Shown: positions 1 to 13,913, counted from the first letter of the stretch. The stretch is 64,000 bases of DNA from Hippasteria phrygiana (GCA_037893225.1 JAZGUH010000087.1:2480001-2544000), one strand, 5' to 3'. Notes: generated by a model not told the origin, from the letters alone. Numbers and translations are program-made.

Positions 1-231
1 AAGTTTTAACTCTAGGAAGCCGCCGATAATTGCAACAATTAGCGCCAGATCTAAGCTATCCATACATGTCAAAATTACTGAATTTGGTTGATATTTCATG
101 CAATTATGAATGAGTAAAGCAAGTCATACCCCAGGGAATTTGACAGGCATGGAGCAATAAATAGGCGGTAACATGTACACAGATGTTGGCCGGAAAGAAA
201 ATAAACATTGCGAGGTTTGAATTTTCTCCAC
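1..231 (+). repeat. Reference satellite monomer (first copy)
   Basis: The unit start is arbitrary, set at AAGTTTTAAC. Main diagnostic positions are 5 (T/G), 15 (G/A), 28 (A/G), 37-40 (AATT/ATGT/ACGT), 81 (A/T/C), 90 (G/T), 94-97 (ATTTC/ATTTA and rarer forms), 117 (A/G), 122 (A/C), 125 (extra C or not), 132-135 (CAGGG/TAGGG/CAGCG), 146 (G/T), 164-166 (AAGG/ACGG/GCGG/CAGG) and 172-175 (TATGC/CATGT). A BglII site (AGATCT) lies at 47-52. CpGs lie in CCGCCG (20-25), GCGCC, CCGG (about 190) and GCGAGG (about 211). AATAAA occurs twice on the plus strand (about 156 and 200). GC is 37% by hand count of a consensus-like unit. Variants create HpaI (GTTAAC), AvrII (CCTAGG) or NsiI (ATGCAT) sites. This copy has the AATT form at 37-40 and the rare GGCGG form. 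Confidence 0.95.
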
Positions 232-465
232 AAGTTTTAACTCTAAGAAGCCGCCGATGATTGCAACATGTAGCGCCAGATCTAAGCTATCCATACATGT
301 CAAAATTACTGCATTTGGTTGATATTTCATGCAATTATGAATGAGTAGAGCAAGTCCATACCCCAGGGAATTTGACAGGCATGGAGCAATAAATAGAAGG
401 TAATATGCACACAGATGTTGGCCGGAAAGAAAATAAACATTGCGAGGTTTGAATTTTCTCCACAA
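124..465 (-). other. Representative minus-strand open frame of the satellite, not a gene
   Basis: Almost every monomer yields a minus-strand open frame of 66-123 codons; this is the first 113-codon example. It begins at a TTG at the monomer edge and stops at the TGA formed by TCATAC. In 232-bp monomers the extra C removes that stop, and the frame instead ends nine codons later at the TAA in CATTCATAATTGC. The monomer is 77 codons long and has few stops in this direction, so such frames are expected. No frame exceeds 123 codons in 64 kb. Length variants shift the frame, and there are no introns, codon bias or flanking control signals that suggest translation. I regard these frames as non-coding. 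Confidence 0.9.
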
Positions 466-694
466 GTTTTAACTCTAAGAAGCCGCCGATGATTGCAACA
501 TGTAGCGCCAGATCTAAGCTATCCATACATGTCAAAATTACTGTATTTGGTTGATATTTCATGCAATTATGAATGAGTAAAGCAAGTCATACCCTAGGGA
601 ATTTGACAGGCATGGAGCAATAAATAGAAGGTAATATGCACACAGATGTTGGCCGGAAAGAAAATAAACATTGCGAGGTTTGAATTTTCTCCAC

Positions 695-927
695 AAGTGT
701 TAACTCTAAGAAGCCGCCGATAATTGCAACATGTAGCGCCAGATCTAAGCTATCCATACATGTCAAAATTACTGAATTTGGTTGATTTTTCATGCAATTA
801 TGAATGAGTAAAGCAAGTCCATACCCCATGGGAATTTGACATGCATGGAGCAATAAATAGACGGTAACATGTACACAGATGTTGGCCGGAAAGAAAATAA
901 ACATTGCGAGGTTTGAATTTTCTCCAC
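695..927 (+). repeat. 233-bp variant monomer
   Basis: This monomer has both the extra C of the 232-bp class and a further inserted T, giving CCCCATGGG in place of CCCCAGGG near 825-833. The insertion creates the perfect 8-bp palindrome CCCATGGG. It also carries GATTTTTC instead of GATATTTC near 785. Only three 233-bp monomers were found in the window; the one at 4167-4399 is its duplicate. Confidence 0.9.
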
Positions 928-3472
928 AAGTTTTAACTCTAGGAAGCCGCCGATGATTGCAACACGTAGCGCCAGATCTAAGCTATCCATACATGTCAAA
1001 ATTACTGTATTTGGTTGATATTTAATGCAATTATGAATGAGTAGAGCAAGTCATACCCCAGGGAATTTGACAGGCATGGAGCAATAAATAGAAGGTAATA
1101 TGCACACAGATGTTGGCCGGAAAGAAAATAAACATTGCGAGGTTTGAATTTTCTCCACAAGTTTTAACTCTAAGAAGCCGCCGATAATTGCAACATGTAG
1201 CGCCAGATCTAAGCTATCCATACATGTCAAAATTACTGAATTTGGTTGATATTTCATGCAATTATGAATGAGTAAAGCAAGTCATACCCTAGGCAATTTG
1301 ACAGGCATGGAGCAATAAATAGAAGGTAATATGCACACAGATGTTGGCCGGAAAGAAAATAAACATTGCGAGGTTTGAATTTTCTCCACAAGTGTTAACT
1401 CTAAGAAGCCGCCGATAATTGCAACATGTAGCGCCAGATCTAAGCTATCCATACATGTCAAAATTACTGAATTTGGTTGATATTTCATGCAATTATGAAT
1501 GAGTAAAGCAAGTCCATACCCCAGGGAATTTGACATGCATGGAGCAATAAATAGACGGTAACATGTACACAGATGTTGGCCGGAAAGAAAATAAACATTG
1601 CGAGGTTTGAATTTTCTCCACAAGTTTTAACTCTAGGAAGCCGCCGATAATTGCAACAATTAGCGCCAGATCTAAGCTATCCATACATGTCAAAATTACT
1701 GAATTTGGTTGATATTTCATGCAATTATGAATGAGTAAAGCAAGTCCATACCCCAGGGAATTTGACATGCATGGAGCAATAAATAGACGGTAACATGTAC
1801 ACAGATGTTGGCCGGAAAGAAAATAAACATTGCGAGGTTTGAATTTTCTCCACAAGTTTTAACTCTAGGAAGCCGCCGATGATTGCAACATGTAGCGCCA
1901 GATCTAAGCTATCCATACATGTCAAAATTACTGTATTTGGTTGATATTTAATGCAATTATGAATGAGTAGAGCAAGTCATACCCCAGGGAATTTGACAGG
2001 CATGGAGCAATAAATAGAAGGTAATATGCACACAGATGTTGGCCGGAAAGAAAATAAACATTGCGAGGTTTGAATTTTCTCCACAAGTTTTAACTCTAAG
2101 AAGCCGCCGATAATTGCAACATGTAGCGCCAGATCTAAGCTATCCATACATGTCAAAATTACTGTATTTGGTTGATATTTAATGCAATTATGAATGAGTA
2201 GAGCAAGTCATACCCCAGGGAATTTGACAGGCATGGAGCAATAAATAGAAGGTAATATGCACACAGATGTTGGCCGGAAAGAAAATAAACATTGCGAGGT
2301 TTGAATTTTCTCCACAAGTTTTAACTCTAAGAAGCCGCCGATAATTGCAACATGTAGCGCCAGATCTAAGCTATCCATACATGTCAAAATTACTGAATTT
2401 GGTTGATATTTCATGCAATTATGAATGAGTAAAGCAAGTCCATACCCCAGGGAATTTGACATGCATGGAGCAATAAATAGACGGTAACATGTACACAGAT
2501 GTTGGCCGGAAAGAAAATAAACATTGCGAGGTTTGAATTTTCTCCACAAGTTTTAACTCTAGGAAGCCGCCGATAATTGCAACAATTAGCGCCAGATCTA
2601 AGCTATCCATACATGTCAAAATTACTGAATTTGGTTGATATTTCATGCAATTATGAATGAGTAAAGCAAGTCATACCCTAGGGAATTTGACAGGCATGGA
2701 GCAATAAATAGGCGGTAACATGTACACAGATGTTGGCCGGAAAGAAAATAAACATTGCGAGGTTTGAATTTTCTCCACAAGTTTTAACTCTAAGAAGCCG
2801 CCGATGATTGCAACATGTAGCGCCAGATCTAAGCTATCCATACATGTCAAAATTACTGCATTTGGTTGATATTTCATGCAATTATGAATGAGTAAAGCAA
2901 GTCATACCCTAGGGAATTTGACAGGCATGGAGCAATAAATAGAAGGTAATATGCACACAGATGTTGGCCGGAAAGAAAATAAACATTGCGAGGTTTGAAT
3001 TTTCTCCACAAGTTTTAACTCTAGGAAGCCGCCGATAATTGCAACATGTAGCGCCAGATCTAAGCTATCCATACATGTCAAAATTACTGTATTTGGTTGA
3101 TATTTAATGCAATTATGAATGAGTAGAGCAAGTCATACCCCAGGGAATTTGACAGGCATGGAGCAATAAATAGAAGGTAATATGCACACAGATGTTGGCC
3201 GGAAAGAAAATAAACATTGCGAGGTTTGAATTTTCTCCACAAGTTTTAACTCTAAGAAGCCGCCGATAATTGCAACATGTAGCGCCAGATCTAAGCTATC
3301 CATACATGTCAAAATTACTGAATTTGGTTGATATTTCATGCAATTATGAATGAGTAAAGCAAGTCCATACCCCAGGGAATTTGACATGCATGGAGCAATA
3401 AATAGACGGTAACATGTACACAGATGTTGGCCGGAAAGAAAATAAACATTGCGAGGTTTGAATTTTCTCCAC

Positions 3473-5636
3473 AAGTTTTAACTCTAGGAAGCCGCCGATA
3501 ATTGCAACAATTAGCGCCAGATCTAAGCTATCCATACATGTCAAAATTACTGAATTTGGTTGATATTTCATGCAATTATGAATGAGTAAAGCAAGTCATA
3601 CCCCAGGGAATTTGACAGGCATGGAGCAATAAATAGGCGGTAACATGTACACAGATGTTGGCCGGAAAGAAAATAAACATTGCGAGGTTTGAATTTTCTC
3701 CACAAGTTTTAACTCTAAGAAGCCGCCGATGATTGCAACATGTAGCGCCAGATCTAAGCTATCCATACATGTCAAAATTACTGCATTTGGTTGATATTTC
3801 ATGCAATTATGAATGAGTAGAGCAAGTCCATACCCCAGGGAATTTGACAGGCATGGAGCAATAAATAGAAGGTAATATGCACACAGATGTTGGCCGGAAA
3901 GAAAATAAACATTGCGAGGTTTGAATTTTCTCCACAAGTTTTAACTCTAAGAAGCCGCCGATGATTGCAACATGTAGCGCCAGATCTAAGCTATCCATAC
4001 ATGTCAAAATTACTGTATTTGGTTGATATTTCATGCAATTATGAATGAGTAAAGCAAGTCATACCCTAGGGAATTTGACAGGCATGGAGCAATAAATAGA
4101 AGGTAATATGCACACAGATGTTGGCCGGAAAGAAAATAAACATTGCGAGGTTTGAATTTTCTCCACAAGTGTTAACTCTAAGAAGCCGCCGATAATTGCA
4201 ACATGTAGCGCCAGATCTAAGCTATCCATACATGTCAAAATTACTGAATTTGGTTGATTTTTCATGCAATTATGAATGAGTAAAGCAAGTCCATACCCCA
4301 TGGGAATTTGACATGCATGGAGCAATAAATAGACGGTAACATGTACACAGATGTTGGCCGGAAAGAAAATAAACATTGCGAGGTTTGAATTTTCTCCACA
4401 AGTTTTAACTCTAGGAAGCCGCCGATGATTGCAACACGTAGCGCCAGATCTAAGCTATCCATACATGTCAAAATTACTGTATTTGGTTGATATTTAATGC
4501 AATTATGAATGAGTAGAGCAAGTCATACCCCAGGGAATTTGACAGGCATGGAGCAATAAATAGAAGGTAATATGCACACAGATGTTGGCCGGAAAGAAAA
4601 TAAACATTGCGAGGTTTGAATTTTCTCCACAAGTTTTAACTCTAAGAAGCCGCCGATAATTGCAACATGTAGCGCCAGATCTAAGCTATCCATACATGTC
4701 AAAATTACTGAATTTGGTTGATATTTCATGCAATTATGAATGAGTAAAGCAAGTCATACCCTAGGCAATTTGACAGGCATGGAGCAATAAATAGAAGGTA
4801 ATATGCACACAGATGTTGGCCGGAAAGAAAATAAACATTGCGAGGTTTGAATTTTCTCCACAAGTGTTAACTCTAAGAAGCCGCCGATAATTGCAACATG
4901 TAGCGCCAGATCTAAGCTATCCATACATGTCAAAATTACTGAATTTGGTTGATATTTCATGCAATTATGAATGAGTAAAGCAAGTCCATACCCCAGGGAA
5001 TTTGACATGCATGGAGCAATAAATAGACGGTAACATGTACACAGATGTTGGCCGGAAAGAAAATAAACATTGCGAGGTTTGAATTTTCTCCACAAGTTTT
5101 AACTCTAGGAAGCCGCCGATAATTGCAACAATTAGCGCCAGATCTAAGCTATCCATACATGTCAAAATTACTGAATTTGGTTGATATTTCATGCAATTAT
5201 GAATGAGTAAAGCAAGTCCATACCCCAGGGAATTTGACATGCATGGAGCAATAAATAGACGGTAACATGTACACAGATGTTGGCCGGAAAGAAAATAAAC
5301 ATTGCGAGGTTTGAATTTTCTCCACAAGTTTTAACTCTAGGAAGCCGCCGATGATTGCAACATGTAGCGCCAGATCTAAGCTATCCATACATGTCAAAAT
5401 TACTGTATTTGGTTGATATTTAATGCAATTATGAATGAGTAGAGCAAGTCATACCCCAGGGAATTTGACAGGCATGGAGCAATAAATAGAAGGTAATATG
5501 CACACAGATGTTGGCCGGAAAGAAAATAAACATTGCGAGGTTTGAATTTTCTCCACAAGTTTTAACTCTAAGAAGCCGCCGATAATTGCAACATGTAGCG
5601 CCAGATCTAAGCTATCCATACATGTCAAAATTACTG
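3473..5636. repeat. Segmental duplication A, copy 2
   Basis: This is the partner of 1-2164, displaced by exactly 3472 bp (15 monomers). The same order of monomer variants recurs, including the 233-bp monomer (4167-4399), ACACGT near 4437 and the private TAGGCAATTT near 4763. Because the copies carry the same private changes and no observed differences, the event looks recent relative to mutation in the array, or it is maintained by conversion. Confidence 0.9.
4167..4399 (+). repeat. 233-bp variant monomer, duplicate copy
   Basis: Same combination as the monomer at 695-927: CCCCATGGG plus GATTTTTC. It lies 3472 bp away, inside segmental duplication A, so it derives from the same event rather than from an independent insertion. 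Confidence 0.9.
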
Positions 5637-7045
5637 AATTTGGTTGATATTTCATGCAATTATGAATGAGTAAAGCAAGTCATACCCTAGGGAATTTGAC
5701 AGGCATGGAGCAATAAATAGAAGGTAATATGCACACAGATGTTGGCCGGAAAGAAAATAAACATTGCGAGGTTTGAATTTTCTCCACAAGTGTTAACTCT
5801 AAGAAGCCGCCGATAATTGCAACATGTAGCGCCAGATCTAAGCTATCCATACATGTCAAAATTACTGAATTTGGTTGATATTTCATGCAATTATGAATGA
5901 GTAAAGCAAGTCCATACCCAAGGGAATTTGACATGCATGGAGCAATAAATAGACGGTAACATGTACACAGATGTTGGCCGGAAAGAAAATAAACATTGCG
6001 AGGTTTGAATTTTCTCCACAAGTTTTAACTCTAGGAAGCCGCCGATAATTGCAACAATTAGCGCCAGATCTAAGCTATCCATACATGTCAAAATTACTGA
6101 ATTTGGTTGATATTTCATGCAATTATGAATGAGTAAAGCAAGTCATACCCTAGGGAATTTGACAGGCATGGAGCAATAAATAGACGGTAATATGTACACA
6201 GATGTTGGCCGGAAAGAAAATAAACATTGCGAGGTTTGAATTTTCTCCACAAGTTTTAACTCTAAGAAGCCGCCGATGATTGCAACATGTAGCGCCAGAT
6301 CTAAGCTATCCATACATGTCAAAATTACTGCATTTGGTTGATATTTCATGCAATTATGAATGAGTAGAGCAAGTCCATACCCCAGGGAATTTGACAGGCA
6401 TGGAGCAATAAATAGAAGGTAATATGCACACAGATGTTGGCCGGAAAGAAAATAAACATTGCGAGGTTTGAATTTTCTCCACAAGTTTTAACTCTAAGAA
6501 GCCGCCGATGATTGCAACATGTAGCGCCAGATCTAAGCTATCCATACATGTCAAAATTACTGTATTTGGTTTATATTTCATACAATTATGAATGAGTAAA
6601 GCAAGTCATACCCTAGGGAATTTGACAGGCATGGAGCAATAAATAGAAGGTAATATGCACACAGATGTTGGCCGGAAAGAAAATAAACATTGCGAGGTTT
6701 GAATTTTCTCCACAAGTGTTAACTCTAAGAAGCCGCCGATAATTGCAACATGTAGCGCCAGATCTAAGCTATCCATACATGTCAAAATTACTGAATTTTG
6801 TTGATATTTCATGCAATTATGAATGAGTAAAGCAAGTCCATACCCCAGGGAATTTGACATGCATGGAGCAATAAATAGACGGTAACATGTACACAGATGT
6901 TGGCCGGAAAGAAAATAAACATTGCGAGGTTTGAATTTTCTCCACAAGTTTTAACTCTAGGAAGCCGCCGATGATTGCAACATGTAGCGCCAGATCTAAG
7001 CTATCCATACATGTCAAAATTACTGTATTTGGTTGATATTTAATG

Positions 7046-10000
7046 CAATTATGAATGAGTAGAGCACGTCATACCCCAGGGAATTTGACAGGCATGGAGC
7101 AATAAATAGAAGGTAATATGCACACAGATGTTGGCCGGAAAGAAAATAAACATTGCGAGGTTTGAATTTTCTCCACAAGTTTTAACTCTAAGAAGCCGCC
7201 GATAATTGCAACATGTAGCGCCAGATCTAAGCTATCCATACATGTCAAAATTACTGAATTTGGTTGATATTTCATGCAATTATGAATGAGTAAAGCAAGT
7301 CATACCCTAGGGAATTTGACAGGCATGGAGCAATAAATAGAAGGTAATATGCACACAGATGTTGGCCGGAAAGAAAATAAACATTGCGAGGTTTGAATTT
7401 TCTCCACAAGTGTTAACTCTAAGAAGCCGCCGATAATTGCAACATGTAGCGCCAGATCTAAGCTATCCATACATGTCAAAATTACTGAATTTGGTTGATA
7501 TTTCATGCAATTATGAATGAGTAAAGCAAGTCCATACCCCAGCGAATTTGACATGCATGGAGCAATAAATAGACGGTAACATGTACACAGATGTTGGCCG
7601 GAAAGAAAATAAACATTGCGAGGTTTGAATTTTCTCCACAAGTTTTAACTCTAGGAAGCCGCCGATGATTGCAACATGTAGCGCCAGATCTAAGCTATCC
7701 ATACATGTCAAAATTACTGTATTTGGTTTATATTTCATGCAATTATGAATGAGTAAAGCAAGTCATACCCTAGGGAATTTGACAGGCATGGAGCAATAAA
7801 TAGAAGGTAATATGCACACAGATGTTGGCCGGAAAGAAAATAAACATTGCGAGGTTTGAATTTTCTCCACAAGTGTTAACTCTAAGAAGCCGCCGATAAT
7901 TGCAACATGTAGCGCCAGATCTAAGCTATCCATACATGTCAAAATTACTGTATTTGGTTGATATTTAATGCAATTATGAATGAGTAGAGCACGTCATACC
8001 CCAGGGAATTTGACAGGCATGGAGCAATAAATAGAAGGTAATATGCACACAGATGTTGGCCGGAAAGAAAATAAACATTGCGAGGTTTGAATTTTCTCCA
8101 CAAGTTTTAACTCTAAGAAGCCGCCGATAATTGCAACATGTAGCGCCAGATCTAAGCTATCCATACATGTCAAAATTACTGAATTTGGTTGATATTTCAT
8201 GCAATTATGAATGAGTAAAGCAAGTCATACCCTAGGGAATTTGACAGGCATGGAGCAATAAATAGAAGGTAATATGCACACAGATGTTGGCCGGAAAGAA
8301 AATAAACATTGCGAGGTTTGAATTTTCTCCACAAGTGTTAACTCTAAGAAGCCGCCGATAATTGCAACATGTAGCGCCAGATCTAAGCTATCCATACATG
8401 TCAAAATTACTGAATTTGGTTGATATTTCATGCAATTATGAATGAGTAAAGCAAGTCCATACCCCAGCGAATTTGACATGCATGGAGCAATAAATAGACG
8501 GTAACATGTACACAGATGTTGGCCGGAAAGAAAATAAACATTGCGAGGTTTGAATTTTCTCCACAAGTTTTAACTCTAGGAAGCCGCCGATGATTGCAAC
8601 ATGTAGCGCCAGATCTAAGCTATCCATACATGTCAAAATTACTGTATTTGGTTTATATTTCATGCAATTATGAATGAGTAAAGCAAGTCATACCCTAGGG
8701 AATTTGACAGGCATGGAGCAATAAATAGAAGGTAATATGCACACAGATGTTGGCCGGAAAGAAAATAAACATTGCGAGGTTTGAATTTTCTCCACAAGTG
8801 TTAACTCTAAGAAGCCGCCGATAATTGCAACATGTAGCGCCAGATCTAAGCTATCCATACATGTCAAAATTACTGAATTTGGTTGATATTTCATGCAATT
8901 ATGAATGAGTAAAGCAAGTCATACCCTAGGGAATTTGACAGGCATGGAGCAATAAATAGAAGGTAATATGCACACAGATGTTGGCCGGAAAGAAAATAAA
9001 CATTGCGAGGTTTGAATTTTCTCCACAAGTGTTAACTCTAAGAAGCCTCCGATAATTGCAACATGTAGCGCCAGATCTAAGCTATCCATACATGTCAAAA
9101 TTACTGAATTTGGTTGATATTTCATGCAATTATGAATGAGTAAAGCAAGTCCATACCCCAGCGAATTTGACATGCATGGAGCAATAAATAGACGGTAACA
9201 TGTACACAGATGTTGGCCGGAAAGAAAATAAACATTGCGAGGTTTGAATTTTCTCCACAAGTTTTAACTCTAGGAAGCCGCCGATGATTGCAACATGTAG
9301 CGCCAGATCTAAGCTATCCATACATGTCAAAATTACTGTATTTGGTTTATATTTCATGCAATTATGAATGAGTAAAGCAAGTCATACCCTAGGGAATTTG
9401 ACAGGCATGGAGCAATAAATAGAAGGTAATATGCACACAGATGTTGGCCGGAAAGAAAATAAACATTGCGAGGTTTGAATTTTCTCCACAAGTGTTAACT
9501 CTAAGAAGCCGCCGATAATTGCAACATGTAGCGCCAGATCTAAGCTATCCATACATGTCAAAATTACTGAATTTGGTTGATATTTCATGCAATTATGAAT
9601 GAGTAAAGCAAGTCCATACCCCAGGGAATTTGACATGCATGGAGCAATAAATAGACGGTAACATGTACACAGATGTTGGCCGGAAAGAAAATAAACATTG
9701 CGAGGTTTGAATTTTCTCCACAAGTTTTAACTCTAGGAAGCCGCCGATGATTGCAACATGTAGCGCCAGATCTAAGCTATCCATACATGTCAAAATTACT
9801 GTATTTGGTTGATATTTAATGCAATTATGAATGAGTAGAGCACGTCATACCCCAGGGAATTTGACAGGCATGGAGCAATAAATAGAAGGTAATATGCACA
9901 CAGATGTTGGCCGGAAAGAAAATAAACATTGCGAGGTTTGAATTTTCTCCACAAGTTTTAACTCTAAGAAGCCGCCGATAATTGCAACATGTAGCGCCAG

Positions 10001-10780
10001 ATCTAAGCTATCCATACATGTCAAAATTACTGAATTTGGTTGATATTTCATGCAATTATGAATGAGTAAAGCAAGTCATACCCTAGGGAATTTGACAGGC
10101 ATGGAGCAATAAATAGAAGGTAATATGCACACAGATGTTGGCCGGAAAGAAAATAAACATTGCGAGGTTTGAATTTTCTCCACAAGTGTTAACTCTAAGA
10201 AGCCGCCGATAATTGCAACATGTAGCGCCAGATCTAAGCTATCCATACATGTCAAAATTACTGAATTTGGTTGATATTTCATGCAATTATGAATGAGTAA
10301 AGCAAGTCCATACCCCAGCGAATTTGACATGCATGGAGCAATAAATAGACGGTAACATGTACACAGATGTTGGCCGGAAAGAAAATAAACATTGCGAGGT
10401 TTGAATTTTCTCCACAAGTTTTAACTCTAGGAAGCCGCCGATGATTGCAACATGTAGCGCCAGATCTAAGCTATCCATACATGTCAAAATTACTGTATTT
10501 GGTTTATATTTCATGCAATTATGAATGAGTAAAGCAAGTCATACCCTAGGGAATTTGACAGGCATGGAGCAATAAATAGAAGGTAATATGCACACAGATG
10601 TTGGCCGGAAAGAAAATAAACATTGCGAGGTTTGAATTTTCTCCACAAGTGTTAACTCTAAGAAGCCGCCGATAATTGCAACATGTAGCGCCAGATCTAA
10701 GCTATCCATACATGTCAAAATTACTGAATTTGGTTGATATTTCATGCAATTATGAATGAGTAAAGCAAGTCCATACCCCA
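7046..10780. repeat. Segmental duplication B, copy 1 (51-monomer offset, 11799 bp)
   Basis: About 16 monomers (3.7 kb) recur 11799 bp to the right in the same order. The clearest link is the rare AGCCTCCGAT (normally AGCCGCCGAT) near 9046, found again near 20846. The left junction lies within the monomer at 6946. The right junction lies in the monomer at 10647, where this copy has CAGCG and the partner has CAGGG. Confidence 0.88.
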
Positions 10781-12597
10781 GCGAATTTGACATGCATGGA
10801 GCAATAAATAGACGGTAACATGTACACAGATGTTGGCCGGAAAGAAAATAAACATTGCGAGGTTTGAATTTTCTCCACAAGTTTTAACTCTAGGAAGCCG
10901 CCGATGATTGCAACATGTAGCGCCAGATCTAAGCTATCCATACATGTCAAAATTACTGTATTTGGTTTATATTTCATGCAATTATGAATGAGTAAAGCAA
11001 GTCATACCCTAGGGAATTTGACAGGCATGGAGCAATAAATAGAAGGTAATATGCACACAGATGTTGGCCGGAAAGAAAATAAACATTGCGAGGTTTGAAT
11101 TTTCTCCACAAGTGTTAACTCTAAGAAGCCGCCGATAATTGCAACATGTAGCGCCAGATCTAAGCTATCCATACATGTCAAAATTACTGAATTTGGTTGA
11201 TATTTCATGCAATTATGAATGAGTAAAGCAAGTCCATACCCCAGGGAATTTGACATGCATGGAGCAATAAATAGACGGTAATATGTACACAGATGTTGGC
11301 CGGAAAGAAAATAAACATTGCGAGGTTTGAATTTTCTCCACAAGTTTTAACTCTAGGAAGCCGCCGATGATTGCAACATGTAGCGCCAGATCTAAGCTAT
11401 CCATACATGTCAAAATTACTGTATTTGGTTGATATTTAATGCAATTATGAATGAGTAGAGCACGTCATACCCCAGGGAATTTGACAGGCATGGAGCAATA
11501 AATAGAAGGTAATATGCACACAGATGTTGGCCGGAAAGAAAATAAACATTGCGAGGTTTGAATTTTCTCCACAAGTTTTAACTCTAAGAAGCCGCCGATA
11601 ATTGCAACATGTAGCGCCAGATCTAAGCTATCCATACATGTCAAAATTACTGTATTTGGTTTATATTTCATGCAATTATGAATGAGTAAAGCAAGTCATA
11701 CCCTAGGGAATTTGACAGGCATGGAGCAATAAATAGAAGGTAATATGCACACAGATGTTGGCCGGAAAGAAAATAAACATTGCGAGGTTTGAATTTTCTC
11801 CACAAGTGTTAACTCTAAGAAGCCGCCGATAATTGCAACATGTAGCGCCAGATCTAAGCTATCCATACATGTCAAAATTACTGAATTTGGTTGATATTTC
11901 ATGCAATTATGAATGAGTAAAGCAAGTCCATACCCCAGCGAATTTGACATGCATGGAGCAATAAATAGACGGTAACATGTACACAGATGTTGGCCGGAAA
12001 GAAAATAAACATTGCGAGGTTTGAATTTTCTCCACAAGTTTTAACTCTAGGAAGCCGCCGATGATTGCAACATGTAGCGCCAGATCTAAGCTATCCATAC
12101 ATGTCAAAATTACTGTATTTGGTTTATATTTCATGCAATTATGAATGAGTAAAGCAAGTCATACCCTAGGGAATTTGACAGGCATGGAGCAATAAATAGA
12201 AGGTAATATGCACACAGATGTTGGCCGGAAAGAAAATAAACATTGCGAGGTTTGAATTTTCTCCACAAGTGTTAACTCTAAGAAGCCGCCGATAATTGCA
12301 ACATGTAGCGCCAGATCTAAGCTATCCATACATGTCAAAATTACTGAATTTGGTTGATATTTCATGCAATTATGAATGAGTAAAGCAAGTCCATACCCCA
12401 GCGAATTTGACATGCATGGAGCAATAAATAGACGGTAACATGTACACAGATGTTGGCCGGAAAGAAAATAAACATTGCGAGGTTTGAATTTTCTCCACAA
12501 GTTTTAACTCTAGGAAGCCGCCGATGATTGCAAAATGTAGCGCCAGATCTAAGCTATCCATACATGTCAAAATTACTGTATTTGCTTTATATTTCAT
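10184..12597. repeat. Two-monomer (dimer) alternation
   Basis: Here a 463-bp dimer recurs. A 232-bp monomer (GTGTTAAC, GAATTTGG, CAGCG, ACGG) is followed by a 231-bp monomer (GTTTTAAC, GGAAGCC, GTATTTGGTTTAT, TAGGG). Copies begin at 10184, 10647, 11804 and 12267, interrupted by the monomers at 11110-11803. Similar dimers occur at 8333, 9027 and elsewhere in region II. This is the shortest higher-order unit visible in the window. Confidence 0.75.
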
Positions 12598-13913
12598 GCA
12601 ATTATGAATGAGTAAAGCAAGTCATACCCTAGGGAATTTGACAGGCATGGAGCAATAAATAGAAGGTAATATGCACACAGATGTTGGCCGGAAAGAAAAT
12701 AAACATTGCGAGGTTTGAATTTTCTCCACAAGTGTTAACTCTAAGAAGCCGCCGATAATTGCAACATGTAGCGCCAGATCTAAGCTATCCATACATGTCA
12801 AAATTACTGTATTTGGTTGATATGTAATGCAATTATGAATGAGTAGAGCAAGTCATACCCCAGGGAATTTGACAGGCATGGAGCAATAAATAGAAGGTAA
12901 TATGCACACAGATGTTGGCCGGAAAGAAAATAAACATTGCGAGGTTTGAATTTTCTCCACAAGTTTTAACTCTAAGAAGCCGCCGATAATTGCAACATGT
13001 AGCGCCAGATCTAAGCTATCCATACATGTCAAAATTACTGAATTTGGTTGATATTTCATGCAATTATGAATGAGTAAAGCAAGTCATACCCTAGGGAATT
13101 TGACAGGCATGGAGCAATAAATAGAAGGTAATATGCACACAGATGTTGGCCGGAAAGAAAATAAACATTGCGAGGTTTGAATTTTCTCCACAAGTGTTAA
13201 CTCTAAGAAGCCGCCGATAATTGCAACATGTAGCGCCAGATCTAAGCTATCCATACATGTCAAAATTACTGAATTTGGTTGATATTTCATGCAATTATGA
13301 ATGAGTAAAGCAAGTCCATACCCCAGCGAATTTGACATGCATGGAGCAATAAATAGACGGTAACATGTACACAGATGTTGGCCGGAAAGAAAATAAACAT
13401 TGCGAGGTTTGAATTTTCTCCACAAGTTTTAACTCTAGGAAGCCGCCGATGATTGCAAAATGTAGCGCCAGATCTAAGCTATCCATACATGTCAAAATTA
13501 CTGTATTTGCTTTATATTTCATGCAATTATGAATGAGTAAAGCAAGTCATACCCTAGGGAATTTGACAGGCATGGAGCAATAAATAGAAGGTAATATGCA
13601 CACAGATGTTGGCCGGAAAGAAAATAAACATTGCGAGGTTTGAATTTTCTCCACAAGTGTTAACTCTAAGAAGCCGCCGATAATTGCAACATGTAGCGCC
13701 AGATCTAAGCTATCCATACATGTCAAAATTACTGTATTTGGTTGATATGTAATGCAATTATGAATGAGTAGAGCAAGTCATACCCCAGGGAATTTGACAG
13801 GCATGGAGCAATAAATAGAAGGTAATATGCACACAGATGTTGGCCGGAAAGAAAATAAACATTGCGAGGTTTGAATTTTCTCCACAAGTTTTAACTCTAA
13901 GAAGCCGCCGATG
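12127..13913. repeat. Tandem duplication of a 4-monomer unit (925 bp)
   Basis: The unit 12127-13051 is followed directly by its copy from 13052. Three private changes recur at +925 bp: GCAAAATGTAG (near 12533 and 13458), TTTGCTTTAT (near 12585 and 13510) and GATATGTAATG (12824 and 13749). The second copy stops matching near 13913, inside a monomer. A further GATATGTAATG copy near 32258 shows that this segment was also copied to region III. Confidence 0.9.

Larger units (their letters stand above)
1..2164. repeat. Segmental duplication A, copy 1 (15-monomer offset, 3472 bp)
   Basis: Nine monomers and part of a tenth are repeated 3472 bp to the right. Shared rare states include CCATGGG with GATTTTTC in the fourth unit (about 785-831), ACACGT near 965 and the private TAGGCAATTT near 1290. 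I saw no difference between the copies at the diagnostic positions checked. Homology stops inside the monomer beginning at 2085, whose left part matches the paired monomer at 5557 while its right part instead resembles the monomer at 1854. That is a mosaic junction. Confidence 0.9.
1..7045. repeat. Array region I: 15-monomer duplication domain
   Basis: This region holds about 30 monomers. It contains the AATT form at monomer positions 37-40 several times (for example near 36, 1657, 2584, 3508, 5129, 6055). It has the only GGCGG monomers of the window (near 164, 2713, 3637). The CAGCG form and the GAGCACGTC form, frequent to the right, are absent. Most of the region is explained by one 3472-bp (15-monomer) repeat whose first half is copied again. 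The boundary with region II is taken at the first GAGCACGTC monomer near 7060 and is a change in variant frequency, not a change in sequence type. Confidence 0.75.
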
